Below the pieces are notes generated by a model that made no database searches, was not told where the DNA came from, and worked only from the letters and a program-made list of their open reading frames with translations. A DNA stretch of 64,000 nt from Brumimicrobium salinarum (GTDB taxonomy: Bacteria; Bacteroidota; Bacteroidia; Flavobacteriales_D; Crocinitomicaceae): assembly GCF_002844555.1 (NCBI RefSeq), contig NZ_PJNI01000009.1:62001-126000 (forward strand). Reading direction: 5' to 3'. Numbering within the stretch: the stretch's first letter is position 1; each line of letters starts with the position of its first letter. Shown in pieces: positions 38,437 to 48,897 of this stretch. The position numbers and the translations under genes are program-made.

Positions 38437-39714
38437 TTAAGCTGTTTTAAATCGTTTTTTACGTCTTGAAATATTCACCTGAACAACATAATGGTCAATC
38501 AGTGGTGCCATAATATTCATGAACAAGATGGCCAACATTACTCCTTCTGGATATGCAGGATTCAATACACGTATTAAAACTGCTAATCCTCCACCGAGAA
38601 ATCCATACCACAACTTTCCGTATTGCGTTTGAGCAGCTGTTACTGGATCTGTAGCCATAAATACGGCACCAAAAGCAAAGCCTCCTAGAATAAGATGGTA
38701 CCATGCAGGCATATCCATGTATGCATTTGCTCCGATTAGATTCATCAATAATCCGAAGACCAGACCACCTGCAAAGAAGGAAAGAATAATTCTCCATGAA
38801 GCAACTCCTGTGTAAAGTAATAACGCTGCTCCCAATAAGATTGCAATAATTGATGTTTCTCCAATTGATCCTGGAATCATTCCAATAATAGCATGCAATG
38901 GGTCGTAAGCATTTTCAAATTTTTGTATTAGCTCAGCACTACCTGCCTCCGAAGAAAGAACCTCTCCAGCTACAACGGGCGCGTCTCCAACCAAGGAGGC
39001 CATATCTCCTAATGCAGTAGCCCCTGAAGCACCGTCTGGTAAAGTACCACCGTTATCAGCAATCACTTCATTCGTTCCTGACTTCCAAACCTTATCACCA
39101 GACATTGCTGTTGGGTATGCAAAGAATAAAAATGCACGTGCGGTTAAGGCAATATTTACAATATTCATTCCTGTACCTCCGAAAACCTCTTTACCAATCA
39201 CTACGGCAAATGCAGTAGCAACACCAACCATCCACAATGGAACGTCAGCTGGCATTGTTAAAGGTATTAACATTCCAGAAACTAAAAATCCTTCATGTAA
39301 ACCATGACCACGAATAAATCCAAAAATAAATTCAACAGCCAATCCTACGGCATAAGAAACAATAATTAATGGCAATACCTGGAGAAGCCCATAAATAACT
39401 TTATCTCCAAAACCTACTAAATAATCACTGTAAGCTCCGTACTCTTCTGGATTAAGGTGAGACATTAACTCGTAATGCCAATGTCCGGTATTGTATATCC
39501 CAAATAATAACGCTGGAATTAACGCAAGAACTACCATAAACATAGTTCTCTTTAAATCTACTCCATCGCGAATATGAGCTCCTTTTTTTGTTACGTGTTT
39601 AGGCGTAAATAAGAATGTAGATAAGGTTTCATAGAGTGGATATGCTTTTTCCCACTTCCCACCTTTCTCAAATTTCGGATCGAGATTGTGTATGACTTTT
39701 TTTAATGCTTTCAA
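38437..39714 (-). CDS. nqrB: Na+-NQR subunit B
   Basis: This 425-residue multi-helix membrane protein has the NqrB/RnfD features KRTMFMVVLALIPALLFGIYNTG, GFLVSGMLIPLTMP and GKEVFGGTGMNIVNIALTARAFLFFAYP. It also has SGATALGD near residue 233, which matches the motif carrying the covalent FMN. NqrB holds much of the Na+ path and the riboflavin site. It follows nqrA closely (25 bp). Confidence 0.95.
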   Translation of the reverse strand: MKALKKVIHNLDPKFEKGGKWEKAYPLYETLSTFLFTPKHVTKKGAHIRDGVDLKRTMFMVVLALIPALLFGIYNTGHWHYELMSHLNPEEYGAYSDYLVGFGDKVIYGLLQVLPLIIVSYAVGLAVEFIFGFIRGHGLHEGFLVSGMLIPLTMPADVPLWMVGVATAFAVVIGKEVFGGTGMNIVNIALTARAFLFFAYPTAMSGDKVWKSGTNEVIADNGGTLPDGASGATALGDMASLVGDAPVVAGEVLSSEAGSAELIQKFENAYDPLHAIIGMIPGSIGETSIIAILLGAALLLYTGVASWRIILSFFAGGLVFGLLMNLIGANAYMDMPAWYHLILGGFAFGAVFMATDPVTAAQTQYGKLWYGFLGGGLAVLIRVLNPAYPEGVMLAILFMNIMAPLIDHYVVQVNISRRKKRFKTA

Positions 39715-39739
39715 TTTCCTAAAATTTATAATTTAACAT

Positions 39740-41101
39740 TTACATGCACTCTTCTTCAATTACATCAAGACCTTCACGAACTTTTTCTTGAATCGCTATT
39801 TTTGATGTACATACATATTCGCACAACGCAAAATCTTCAGGTGCGATTTCATATATTCCCAATTGCTCCATGGCATCAATATCGTTAACCATGATTGCTT
39901 TAATTAATTGTAACGGTAAAATATCAAAAGGTAAGACTTTGTCTAACTCTCCTGTTACAACAAACCCACGTTCTTCACCATTCAGATTAGTATCTAATCT
40001 TCTTTTCTTCTTTGGCATCAACCAAGTCGGGAATAAACGGTGACTAGAGTATTTATCGAATCCTGGAGACAACCATCCTTCCGTTAAGAAAAACTTATAC
40101 TGATCTCCTTCAGGAAGTACAGTTATGTGCGCATCATAAAACCCTAAAAAACCATCTTTACCAACAGCAGTACCCGTTAAAGCATTTCCACTTATAACTC
40201 GCACATTATCTTGCGTTAAGCTATCACCAATTACGGAATCAAGTCGAGCACCAATTATTGTTTTATAATACTTTCTATTTTCAACTTCAGAACCTGTTAA
40301 AGCAACAATCCTAGATGGATCGTATTTTCCTTCAGCGAAAAACTTACCAATGGTAATTACATCTTGTGGATTAACTGTAAAAACAAACTCTCCCTTATCA
40401 ATAGGATTGAAATGATGAATTTGTGTACCTACATTTCCTGCAGGATGCTTACCTGAAATTTTATTAATGGTTACATTCTTAGCGTTCAAAAACGCTTTAT
40501 CTGGAGCACCATTACCATTCACTGTAATATTTACATCTCCTTCTGTTAGTTTAGACAAGGCGTTTAAACCATGCTGAAAATGCTGATCTTGATCTCTTAA
40601 TATAAAATCGTAATCTGGTGCTAAAGGTGCAGAATCAAAAGCTGAAATAAAAATAGCTTTTGGAGATACTGATGGATCAGCGATTTTATCTAGAGGTCTC
40701 TGTTTGATAAAAGGCCATAATCCATTCTCAAGAAGGATTTGCTTAACTTCTTCTTTGGAAATAGAAGAAGGATCAACAGCTTCTTTTTGAACCACCTCAT
40801 CATTGGCGTCCACTACTATTCTTACTTCTAATATTCTTCTTTTATCACCTCGAACTATTTCAGAGAGCGTACCAGAAACAGGTGAAACAAATTTCACATC
40901 CTTATTGTACTTATCGTAAAAAACGACTTCTCCACGTTTAACTTTCTCTCCTTCTTTAAGGATGACTTTTGGAACTAATCCATGAAAATCTGAAGGTTTT
41001 AATGCGACCACTGAAGGAGTTTTTGAATCCACTTTCACTTGATCGGCTTCACCTACTAACTTGATATCAAGTCCTTTTTTTAGTTTAACCGCCTTTGACA
41101 T
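39740..41101 (-). CDS. nqrA: Na+-NQR subunit A
   Basis: This 453-residue peripheral subunit opens with KLKKGLDIKLVGEA, the usual NqrA start. It has the barrel-sandwich segment GEKVKRGEVVFYDK and the later IHHFNPIDKGEFVFTVNPQDV. It binds quinone on the cytosolic side and heads the operon nqrA-B-C-D-E-F. A TATTTTTG -7 box (41128-41135 on the minus strand) lies 27 bases upstream of the start. Confidence 0.95.
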   Translation of the reverse strand: MSKAVKLKKGLDIKLVGEADQVKVDSKTPSVVALKPSDFHGLVPKVILKEGEKVKRGEVVFYDKYNKDVKFVSPVSGTLSEIVRGDKRRILEVRIVVDANDEVVQKEAVDPSSISKEEVKQILLENGLWPFIKQRPLDKIADPSVSPKAIFISAFDSAPLAPDYDFILRDQDQHFQHGLNALSKLTEGDVNITVNGNGAPDKAFLNAKNVTINKISGKHPAGNVGTQIHHFNPIDKGEFVFTVNPQDVITIGKFFAEGKYDPSRIVALTGSEVENRKYYKTIIGARLDSVIGDSLTQDNVRVISGNALTGTAVGKDGFLGFYDAHITVLPEGDQYKFFLTEGWLSPGFDKYSSHRLFPTWLMPKKKRRLDTNLNGEERGFVVTGELDKVLPFDILPLQLIKAIMVNDIDAMEQLGIYEIAPEDFALCEYVCTSKIAIQEKVREGLDVIEEECM

Positions 41102-41127
41102 GTCTTACACACATTTTATTTAGGTTA

Positions 41128-41135
41128 CAAAAATA
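41128..41135 (-). promoter_or_regulatory. -7 box of the nqr operon
   Basis: On the minus strand TATTTTTG matches TAnnTTTG. The -33 side is unclear. It is the only good candidate before nqrA. Confidence 0.45.
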
Positions 41136-41323
41136 TAAATTTGTTCGACTTTTACATATTTTAACATGGGTTAAGCCAAGACAAAAACTAATTTAGAATG
41201 ATTATAAATAACAAAAATACTAAGTTTGAATTTCTTAGCCTATTTTTTTGACATATATTGCGTCAATAACTATATTTATGAAATCTTACAAAGGTTTCAT
41301 TTTTTAATTTAGCACTTAAAAAC

Positions 41324-41722
41324 ATGTATGTTGCCATAACAAAAGGAATTAAAATAACTGTTAATGCAATTTTTAGATCTGATTTAACTCAGCTAAAGAA
41401 AAACTTGTATTTCTTCAATTACTCAATTCAAATTGAGAACCTAAGTAACAACAGGGTACAATTAATATCGCGACATTGGCGCATAATTGATTCTTTAGCG
41501 CCCACTAGAATTGTTGAAGGAAAGGGGGTAATTGGAGAACAACCTATTCTTGAACCAGGAGAAATGCATGTTTATTCTTCGGGATGTGATTTATCTTCGG
41601 GGCTTGGCTTCATGGAAGGCCACTATAATTTTGATGTGATTAATGACAAAGGGGAACAAACCAAATCATTCAAAGTGAGCGTTCCTAGATTCAGTTTAGA
41701 ATATAATGGCAAATTAAACTAA
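41324..41722 (+). CDS. apaG: ApaG-family protein
   Basis: This 132-residue protein has the ApaG (DUF525) pattern FFNYSIQIENLSNN, VQLISRHWRIID, EGKGVIGEQPILEPGE and GLGFMEGHYNF, which describes an Fn3-like beta-sandwich with a Gly-rich nucleotide-binding-like loop. ApaG is linked to divalent cation resistance in enterobacteria, but its biochemical job is not settled. It stands alone, divergent from nqrA. Confidence 0.92.
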   Translation: MYVAITKGIKITVNAIFRSDLTQLKKNLYFFNYSIQIENLSNNRVQLISRHWRIIDSLAPTRIVEGKGVIGEQPILEPGEMHVYSSGCDLSSGLGFMEGHYNFDVINDKGEQTKSFKVSVPRFSLEYNGKLN

Positions 41723-41856
41723 ATACAAACCTGTTTTCTCCACTAGTTATTAAAATAAGATTATCATTCATTCTAAAAAATAAAGGTTCGACCTTGATGC
41801 AACTTGAATGATTGTCAAGCACTCAATAAAGAATAAACTAATGTGTAGAGAATACG

Positions 41857-42366
41857 CTATTCAGTTTTAAAATCAAGTGCTGCTGAGTTGAGACAATATC
41901 TTAAACCAGTTGGGCGAGGACCATCTTCAAAAACGTGTCCTAAATGTCCGTCACACCGTGCACACACCACCTCTACTCTATTCCAACCATTTGAAGTATC
42001 CGTCTTTTCAGCAACATTAACATCGTTAATAGGCGCATAAAAACTTGGCCAACCTGTTCCTGACTTAAACTTAGTATTTGAAGCAAACAACGGTAATTGA
42101 CAAGCCACACAATGATAGACACCCTTTTTTGTGTTATCCCAATACGCACCAGAAAAAGCACGTTCTGTTCCTCCTTCTCGTACTACTCGATATTGCTCTG
42201 GTGTCAATTGTTTCCTCCATCGTTCTTCTGACTTCCTTATTTTTTGAAGCGTATCCTCTTGCATATTTGTAAATCCGTGAACTTTCAAGCTCTCCTTTGT
42301 GTTGGATTCACATCCAAAAGCAGGTATTACAAACAAAAATATAAGGATATGATAATAAGTTTTCAT
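41857..42366 (-). CDS. msrB: Peptide methionine-R-sulfoxide reductase, lipoprotein
   Basis: I place the start at the ATG at 42366 ([19 protein letters not shown]), which gives a lipoprotein signal. The open frame extends another 22 codons upstream without protein-like sequence. The MsrB domain has CVAC and CARC as zinc ligands, [11 protein letters not shown], and the catalytic Cys in [11 protein letters not shown]. It reduces methionine-R-sulfoxide in proteins and is probably in the periplasm because of its lipobox. Confidence 0.92.
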   Translation of the reverse strand: MKTYYHILIFLFVIPAFGCESNTKESLKVHGFTNMQEDTLQKIRKSEERWRKQLTPEQYRVVREGGTERAFSGAYWDNTKKGVYHCVACQLPLFASNTKFKSGTGWPSFYAPINDVNVAEKTDTSNGWNRVEVVCARCDGHLGHVFEDGPRPTGLRYCLNSAALDFKTE

Positions 42367-42738
42367 AAATTTCTTTTTCTTACTTAACGAAACACACAAA
42401 CATGTATTTTGTTTTGTACAATAGATTTCCAATTAAAGACCAAGAAGTTTTTATTTTTCAAATATTCCAAAAAGCTTTTACACCATATCAAAGACATTAC
42501 ATGCTCAAAAAACAACCATCTTTTGAAATAAATATGTTCATATAGAAAGTAATTACAATTGAAAAAAAACGCTATAAATTGGAATGAACCACTAATACTG
42601 TTAACCTAGACTTGATTTGCATCGTTAAATTCAAATTCTTTTTGAGAAAGATTTTTTTCCTTATCATCCGTAAATAATTTACAGATACAATGTTTTTAAA
42701 CACTCAGCTTATACTTTTTAAAAAGCCTAAACATTTTG
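42367..42738. other. Non-coding gap between msrB and the acidic protein gene
   Basis: These 372 bp are AT-rich and hold no gene, RNA or clear repeat that I can support. A promoter for msrB must lie in the right part next to 42366, but no full consensus is seen. Confidence 0.6.
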
Positions 42739-43038
42739 CTATTCAAATTCTTCATCCAAATTATCTTCATACTCTTCTTTTATATCATCTTTTAAAAAAC
42801 CTTCTTCGTCATAATCATCATCGTCTTCGATAATTTCTTGTGCTTGGCTCACCGTCATTCTAATTAAATAGTAATAATCCTCTGTTTCGAAAGGTAGCGC
42901 ACTAACGGTATTTCCTTCTTTATTCTTGAATTTGATCAAATGATCTTCAAATCCTTCTGGATAATTCACTTTTATAGCTTGTTTAACAAGTTCATCCAAC
43001 TTAACATAGTCCTTAACAACTCTTGGTTTACTCTTCAT
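42739..43038 (-). CDS. Conserved acidic protein of unknown function
   Basis: I do not recognise a function for this 99-residue protein. The N-terminal half (VKDYVKLDELVKQAIKVNYP, then HLIKFKNKEGNTVSALPFET and EDYYYLIRMTVSQAQ) looks like a small folded domain. The last 35 residues are almost wholly Asp/Glu. Proteins of this kind recur in Bacteroidota and are sometimes labelled DNA primase without good reason. It is encoded just upstream of, and divergent from, gpsA. Confidence 0.65.
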   Translation of the reverse strand: MKSKPRVVKDYVKLDELVKQAIKVNYPEGFEDHLIKFKNKEGNTVSALPFETEDYYYLIRMTVSQAQEIIEDDDDYDEEGFLKDDIKEEYEDNLDEEFE

Positions 43039-43171
43039 AATAATTCAATGCATTTTAATTGTAAATTCAAAAGTATTAAAATAGTGCATTCGTAATAAAT
43101 ATAAAAGTGTTTTTTAAAAAAATAAAATGTAAGATTAGCACGGAAAGTGGTTACGAATTAAGCAAAATATG

Positions 43172-43179
43172 TATTTTTG
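43172..43179 (+). promoter_or_regulatory. -7 box of gpsA
   Basis: TATTTTTG matches TAnnTTTG; TTAC 17 bp upstream is a poor -33. The box ends five bases before the ATG at 43185, so the mRNA is leaderless or starts translation at the later Met (43191). Confidence 0.5.
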
Positions 43180-43184
43180 TCTGA

Positions 43185-44192
43185 ATGCGTATGGATAAAT
43201 CAGAACAAATACTGGGAGTAATTGGTGGCGGTAGTTGGGCAACAGCCTTAATTAAAATACTAACCGAGAATGTATCACAGGTAAATTGGTACATGCGAAA
43301 TGAGGATGCGGTAGAAAATATAAAAAAATACCGTAGAAATCTTAAATACCTACAAGCCGTAGAGTTAAACACCTCAAAAATAGAAGTAAGCAGTGAATTA
43401 GAAGAAGTTATTGCGCAATCAGATATTATTATCATTGCTACACCTTCTGCTTTTCTAACAGAGTTATTCGAAGATTTTCCTACAGAATTATTTAAAGGTA
43501 AAACAGTATTTTCAGCAGTAAAAGGAATTATTCCTGAGTATCATGCTATTCCCGCTCGATTTATTCACAAAACGTTTGGAACACCGTATGATCAAATTGG
43601 AATTATCTGCGGGCCATGTCATGCTGAGGAGGTTGCTTTAGAAAGATTATCTTATTTAACAATTGTTTGCCAAGACGAGGATATTGCAGAAGCAATGAGT
43701 GATCGATTTAAAACACGATATATTAAAACCACAATTTCAGATGACCTATTTGGAACGGAGTTTTCTGCAATTTTAAAAAATGTTTATGCTATTGCATCTG
43801 GAATCTGTGCTGGATTAGGATATGGTGACAACTTTCAAGCGGTACTCATTTCAAATGCTATTCAAGAAATAGAGAATTTTATTGATGAAGTAAGTCCCAT
43901 ACATCGAGATGTAAAAAGTAGCGCCTATCTAGGAGATTTGTTGGTTACAGCCTATTCAAAGTTTTCAAGAAACCGAACTTTCGGATTTATGATTGGAAAA
44001 GGATACTCTGTAAAGATAGCGCAAATGGAAATGGATATGATTGCAGAAGGTTATTATGCTGTAAAATCAGTTATGGAAATCAACAAAAAATTTAATGTTG
44101 AAATGCCAATAGTTGAAGCTGTTAACAATATTGTTTACGAACGGATTTCGCCCGTTATCGAAATGAAAATACTTACAGATAAACTAAGTTAG
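43185..44192 (+). CDS. gpsA: NAD(P)+-dependent glycerol-3-phosphate dehydrogenase
   Basis: This 335-residue protein has the dinucleotide-binding start GVIGGGSWATAL and the substrate site at FSAVKGIIPE and GPCHAEEVALE. The active-site Lys region is ALSAILKNVYAIASGICAG-like (FSAILKNVYAIASG). The C-terminal helices include SSAYLGDLLVTAYSKFSRNR. It makes sn-glycerol 3-phosphate for phospholipids from DHAP. The start may be the Met at 43185 or at 43191; the promoter box is closer to the first. Confidence 0.93.
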   Translation: MRMDKSEQILGVIGGGSWATALIKILTENVSQVNWYMRNEDAVENIKKYRRNLKYLQAVELNTSKIEVSSELEEVIAQSDIIIIATPSAFLTELFEDFPTELFKGKTVFSAVKGIIPEYHAIPARFIHKTFGTPYDQIGIICGPCHAEEVALERLSYLTIVCQDEDIAEAMSDRFKTRYIKTTISDDLFGTEFSAILKNVYAIASGICAGLGYGDNFQAVLISNAIQEIENFIDEVSPIHRDVKSSAYLGDLLVTAYSKFSRNRTFGFMIGKGYSVKIAQMEMDMIAEGYYAVKSVMEINKKFNVEMPIVEAVNNIVYERISPVIEMKILTDKLS

Positions 44193-44377
44193 ATTCATTA
44201 TATTTCTAATTGGAAGTTACTAAGACACTATCGCATCAAGTGATTAAAGAATATACTATCATTTTCACACCGTCATACTCACTTAAACACTTCTCTCCGT
44301 ATGAATGGCACATTTTTCCTACTCAACTTTTGAGACTGGTCCGCGTTACAACAAAAAACATTCACTTAACAACTATG

Positions 44378-44649
44378 TTAACCCGAATTATTCACCAATC
44401 TTAAAGTTTAAGAATATTAACATCTGTAAGTCAGTATTCTAACTGTATTTCCTGTAAAATTTGAGAAACCCATTTTTGGGTATTTGTGTATTTGTAAGAT
44501 TTTGATTTAATTTTGATCTATTCGTCGTTACAAGCCCCGCGAAATATACATATATTACTTTAGGTCTTGTGCCTAGAATAGATTTAAAATTAAATGCATG
44601 AACCGAGCCTGCGAGCTCAACGACTAAAGGAGTTAATAATCCGGGTTAA
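44378..44649 (-). mobile_element. MITE-like element, copy B (element 44382-44645, plus TTAA duplications)
   Basis: The 264-bp element is in inverted orientation to copy A. It begins CCCGAATTATTCA and ends AATAATCCGGG, giving an 11-12 bp inverted terminal repeat. TTAA flanks it on both sides (44378-44381 and 44646-44649). It is 34 bp longer than copy A because of one extra GC-richer segment (AACTCCTTTAG...GGCTCGGTT on the minus strand) next to the right terminal repeat, at about 44601-44634. The other 221 bp differ at three positions. It has no coding potential. Confidence 0.82.
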
Positions 44650-44658
44650 ACTCTAAAT

Positions 44659-44694
44659 AAAAAAAGCAGTTTTGAAATCAAAACTGCTTTTTTT
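44659..44694 (-). terminator. groEL terminator
   Basis: GCAGTTTTGA, loop AA, TCAAAACTGC is a perfect 10-bp stem with A-tract and T-tract outside. It lies 30 bases after the groEL stop and may also stop transcripts from gpsA. Confidence 0.8.
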
Positions 44695-44723
44695 TGTAAA
44701 CTCTATTAAGAAACTTATTAAAA

Positions 44724-46373
<1,650 letters not shown>

Positions 46374-46392
46374 TTAATTTTAACATGAATAA

Positions 46393-46668
46393 TTATTGAA
46401 ACACACCATAAATATCAGACTCCTTCATAATTAAATATGTTTTGTCTTCAACTTTAATTTCGGTTCCTGAGTATTGACCATAAAGAACAGTATCACCATT
46501 TTTCACAGTCATTGGCTCATCTTTTTTACCTTCACCTACGGCAACTACAGTTCCCTTTAATGGTTTTTCTTTCGCTGCATCTGGAATAATAATTCCACTT
46601 GCTGTTTTTTCTTCGGCTGGTGTGGGCTCAATAAGCACACGATCCGCCAGCGGTTTTAATACTGACAT
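46393..46668 (-). CDS. groES: Co-chaperonin GroES
   Basis: This 91-residue co-chaperonin has [25 protein letters not shown] with the mobile loop, and [23 protein letters not shown]. It caps the GroEL ring. A candidate promoter (46706-46735) lies about 40 bp upstream. I see no CIRCE inverted repeat, so HrcA control is not evident. Confidence 0.98.
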   Translation of the reverse strand: MSVLKPLADRVLIEPTPAEEKTASGIIIPDAAKEKPLKGTVVAVGEGKKDEPMTVKNGDTVLYGQYSGTEIKVEDKTYLIMKESDIYGVFQ

Positions 46669-46705
46669 AATGATTTATTTAAATTTTAGTTTATGTTTAT
46701 TTTAT

Positions 46706-46735
46706 CAAAATTGGATTTGACGAATTCTGTGCCAA
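46706..46735 (-). promoter_or_regulatory. Predicted groES-groEL promoter
   Basis: Minus-strand TTG (46733-46735) and CAATTTTG (46706-46713) with a 19-bp spacer. The -7 differs from TAnnTTTG only in the first base. Confidence 0.5.
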
Positions 46736-46782
46736 TTGATAAAAAGTGGATTTTTGTCAGTTAAAAAGATAAAGGCATAAAA

Positions 46783-46813
46783 AAATGTCAGCGTATATGA
46801 CACACTGACATTT
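46783..46813 (-). terminator. Terminator after secG
   Basis: AAATGTCAG and CTGACATTT form a 9-bp perfect stem with a T-tract on the minus strand side. It closes the miaB-secG operon before groES. Confidence 0.7.
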
Positions 46814-46850
46814 AAAAAAAGGTTGGTTTTAAGATAAAACCGTATAAATA

Positions 46851-47159
46851 TTATTCTTGAACTGCTCCTTCACCGCTGTTATCAGCTGGTGCTTGTTGCT
46901 CTGTTGCAGCATCATCTTGTTGAGGCACAATAACAGGTTCATGATACATCAATGTCATTACGATACTTAACACGGCAATAACACCTGCTAAGCTCCAAGT
47001 TGTTTTTTCGATAAAATCATTTGTTTGTTTAACACCTCCCATTTGATGTGCAGAACCAAAGTCAGTTGACAAACCTCCTCCTTTTGGATTTTGCATTAAT
47101 ACAACTAAAACAAGTAAAACACTTGCGATGATAATCAGTACTGTTAATAAAGTTCCCAT
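46851..47159 (-). CDS. secG: Preprotein translocase subunit SecG
   Basis: This 102-residue protein has two membrane helices, the SecG signature VVLMQNPKGGGLSTDFGSA between them, and a hydrophilic C-terminal tail rich in Gln, Ala and Asp. It is a small subunit of the SecYEG channel. It follows the acidic TPR-like gene by three bases and is the last gene of the operon. Confidence 0.93.
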   Translation of the reverse strand: MGTLLTVLIIIASVLLVLVVLMQNPKGGGLSTDFGSAHQMGGVKQTNDFIEKTTWSLAGVIAVLSIVMTLMYHEPVIVPQQDDAATEQQAPADNSGEGAVQE

Positions 47160-47162
47160 ATT

Positions 47163-48380
47163 TTAATTTAATTTTCTTTTCAAGGTTTCAATTTGAAGTG
47201 CAAAGAAACTCTTTTTTTCTGGATTTTTCAACATTAATTGCTCATAAGCTCCAATTGCTTTCGGATAATTTCCTTGTGCAACATATACTTTCGCCAATGT
47301 CTCACTCACAGGAACCCTTGTCTCATCAAGGCTTTCACGCGCTTTTTGCAATGGAGAAAAGAAGGCTTTTCTTTGACTTTTTGGCTCAGAAATTTCTTGA
47401 TTTTTTTTCAAAACTTTTCTTTTCAAATCAATTTTCTCTTCCTTTTCTAATTGTTTTTTCGGTTTTTCATTTGAATTTGAAGTATTCATCCAAGCTGTAA
47501 ACGATCTCAATTCACCTTCTTGGGATTGGTCGGCTGGATGCTCTTTTGGTTCATCCGAGACAAAGCTTTCACCATCTTCATCAAGCAATGGCATATCAAA
47601 AGAAATATCTATCTCTTCACTTTCATCATCCTCATTTGTATCGTCTGCTAATTTTTCCATTTTAGCAAACCTATATGTCTCTTGCTCTTCTTCATCTACC
47701 TCAAGGTAAATGGAAGAACTCACTGCATGGGCAAGAATATCTCTTTCTAAACTTCCTAAGCTTCTCTTCTCTTGATCTGATTGACCATCTGTAATATTTT
47801 GCTTTTTAGATTTAGAAGAATCTTCACTTATTTCTTCAGCTTCTTTAATAGGTAACTCTTCTTCATCTTTCTCAACTACATTATCTACCTCTTCGGCTTC
47901 TCGTTCATCAGCTTCACTCGTCTCAACTTCTTCCGCTATTTCTGAAGACAAAGAAGTAGATTCATTGTCCGACGTTTTATCAGCAGATTCAAGCACAGTA
48001 TTACCATCTTGTTCCTCCGCTATTTGTTTCCCCTCTAATCTGGTATCCTCTTGAAGAGCTGTTATTGACGCATCTTCAACTTCAGGTCTTGGGTCTTCAT
48101 TGGAATCCTCTAATATTTCAGTAGACTCTTTAGTTTTTTCAACTTCTACAAAGTGCACCATTTGAAAGAGTCTTGCCCGATCAGGAATACGATAGGCATG
48201 ATTTTTCAGCTCTGATTCAAACTGAATTGTATTGTGCATAGCCAATCCTTTCAAATAAAGTTGTGAAAAAATGGCAGAATAAGGATAGCGTTCAGCTAAA
48301 GTTTTTAAACTGTCTAGATCCTCCAACCTGATCAACTCTGGTTGGCTTATTCGTGTAGATATTTCATTAAAATTCAACAT
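47163..48380 (-). CDS. Acidic repeat protein with a TPR-like C-terminus, function unknown
   Basis: The start is placed at the ATG at 48380, which overlaps the last base of the lptE stop (TAATG). This gives 405 residues. The first 90 residues are helical ([32 protein letters not shown]). Then comes a long stretch of about 200 residues dominated by Glu, Asp, Ser. A basic patch and a single TPR-like unit follow at the C-terminus ([28 protein letters not shown]). It has no signal peptide. Its place between lptE and secG suggests an envelope-biogenesis role, but nothing shows what it does. Confidence 0.65.
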   Translation of the reverse strand: MLNFNEISTRISQPELIRLEDLDSLKTLAERYPYSAIFSQLYLKGLAMHNTIQFESELKNHAYRIPDRARLFQMVHFVEVEKTKESTEILEDSNEDPRPEVEDASITALQEDTRLEGKQIAEEQDGNTVLESADKTSDNESTSLSSEIAEEVETSEADEREAEEVDNVVEKDEEELPIKEAEEISEDSSKSKKQNITDGQSDQEKRSLGSLERDILAHAVSSSIYLEVDEEEQETYRFAKMEKLADDTNEDDESEEIDISFDMPLLDEDGESFVSDEPKEHPADQSQEGELRSFTAWMNTSNSNEKPKKQLEKEEKIDLKRKVLKKNQEISEPKSQRKAFFSPLQKARESLDETRVPVSETLAKVYVAQGNYPKAIGAYEQLMLKNPEKKSFFALQIETLKRKLN

Positions 48381-48889
48381 TACCAATTCGAAAGTAGTTT
48401 ATTTAAAACATCTTGCACAATTTGTTCGTTAATTTCTGCCAATAATTGTGTTTGAATACTTCCCACATCTTGTGTCGCATCAAAATCTGCAAATCGAGCA
48501 CTACTAACTTCCATGATTTCCTCTTCAGGTGCAGAAATAAAAATTTCGAAACTTGCACGGATAGTCAATCTATTTTTTACATCTGTAGTGTTATCCTGCA
48601 AAGAAAGTGGTGTAACTTCATAACTATTTACGGCTCCAGTAATCACAATTTGCGGATCATCCTGCTCATTTGACACAAGTGTTAACCCTACTCTATTTTG
48701 AATTCCATCCCGTATTTCTTCGGTTAAATTAGATCCATAGCTTATAGGTGCGTTTGCCGCTTTACTTTCAAGTACATTTACCATAAAACGTTTCCATTCT
48801 GGAGGAACACTACCATCCCTAAATGAAACACTTGTTGGCCAACAAGAAGTTAGCAGCAATATAACCACGCTAAACAGTAAAAATCGCAT
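48380..48889 (-). CDS. lptE: LptE-like lipoprotein
   Basis: This 169-residue protein starts with a lipoprotein signal (VVILLLTSC). The mature part ([63 protein letters not shown]) follows the LptE-type pattern seen in Bacteroidota. LptE forms a plug with LptD and helps deliver LPS to the outer membrane. The gene order miaB, sigma-54 activator, lptE, secG recurs in this phylum and supports the call. The next gene starts on its stop codon (TAATG). Confidence 0.75.
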   Translation of the reverse strand: MRFLLFSVVILLLTSCWPTSVSFRDGSVPPEWKRFMVNVLESKAANAPISYGSNLTEEIRDGIQNRVGLTLVSNEQDDPQIVITGAVNSYEVTPLSLQDNTTDVKNRLTIRASFEIFISAPEEEIMEVSSARFADFDATQDVGSIQTQLLAEINEQIVQDVLNKLLSNW

Positions 48890-48897
48890 TCAGTAAT

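Larger units (their letters stand above)
44193..44723. other. Non-coding gap between gpsA and groEL
   Basis: This 531-bp stretch contains, in order, about 130 bp with nothing I recognise, a 16-bp motif shared with the left side of copy A (44326-44341), copy B of the MITE-like element (44378-44649) and the groEL terminator (44659-44694). Confidence 0.8.

Noticed and set aside
44210-44404. A 64-codon open frame before and into copy B
   Set aside because: It crosses the element boundary and the target duplication, and its translation has no recognisable features.
28053-44645. Past inversion of the 16-kb segment between the two inverted elements
   Set aside because: Each copy has its own matching 4-bp duplication (ATAA with ATAA, TTAA with TTAA). 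An inversion by recombination between them would have swapped one flank of each, so no net inversion has occurred since insertion.
46669-46850. CIRCE/HrcA site upstream of groES
   Set aside because: I looked for the TTAGCACTC and GAGTGCTAA arms and did not find them on either strand.
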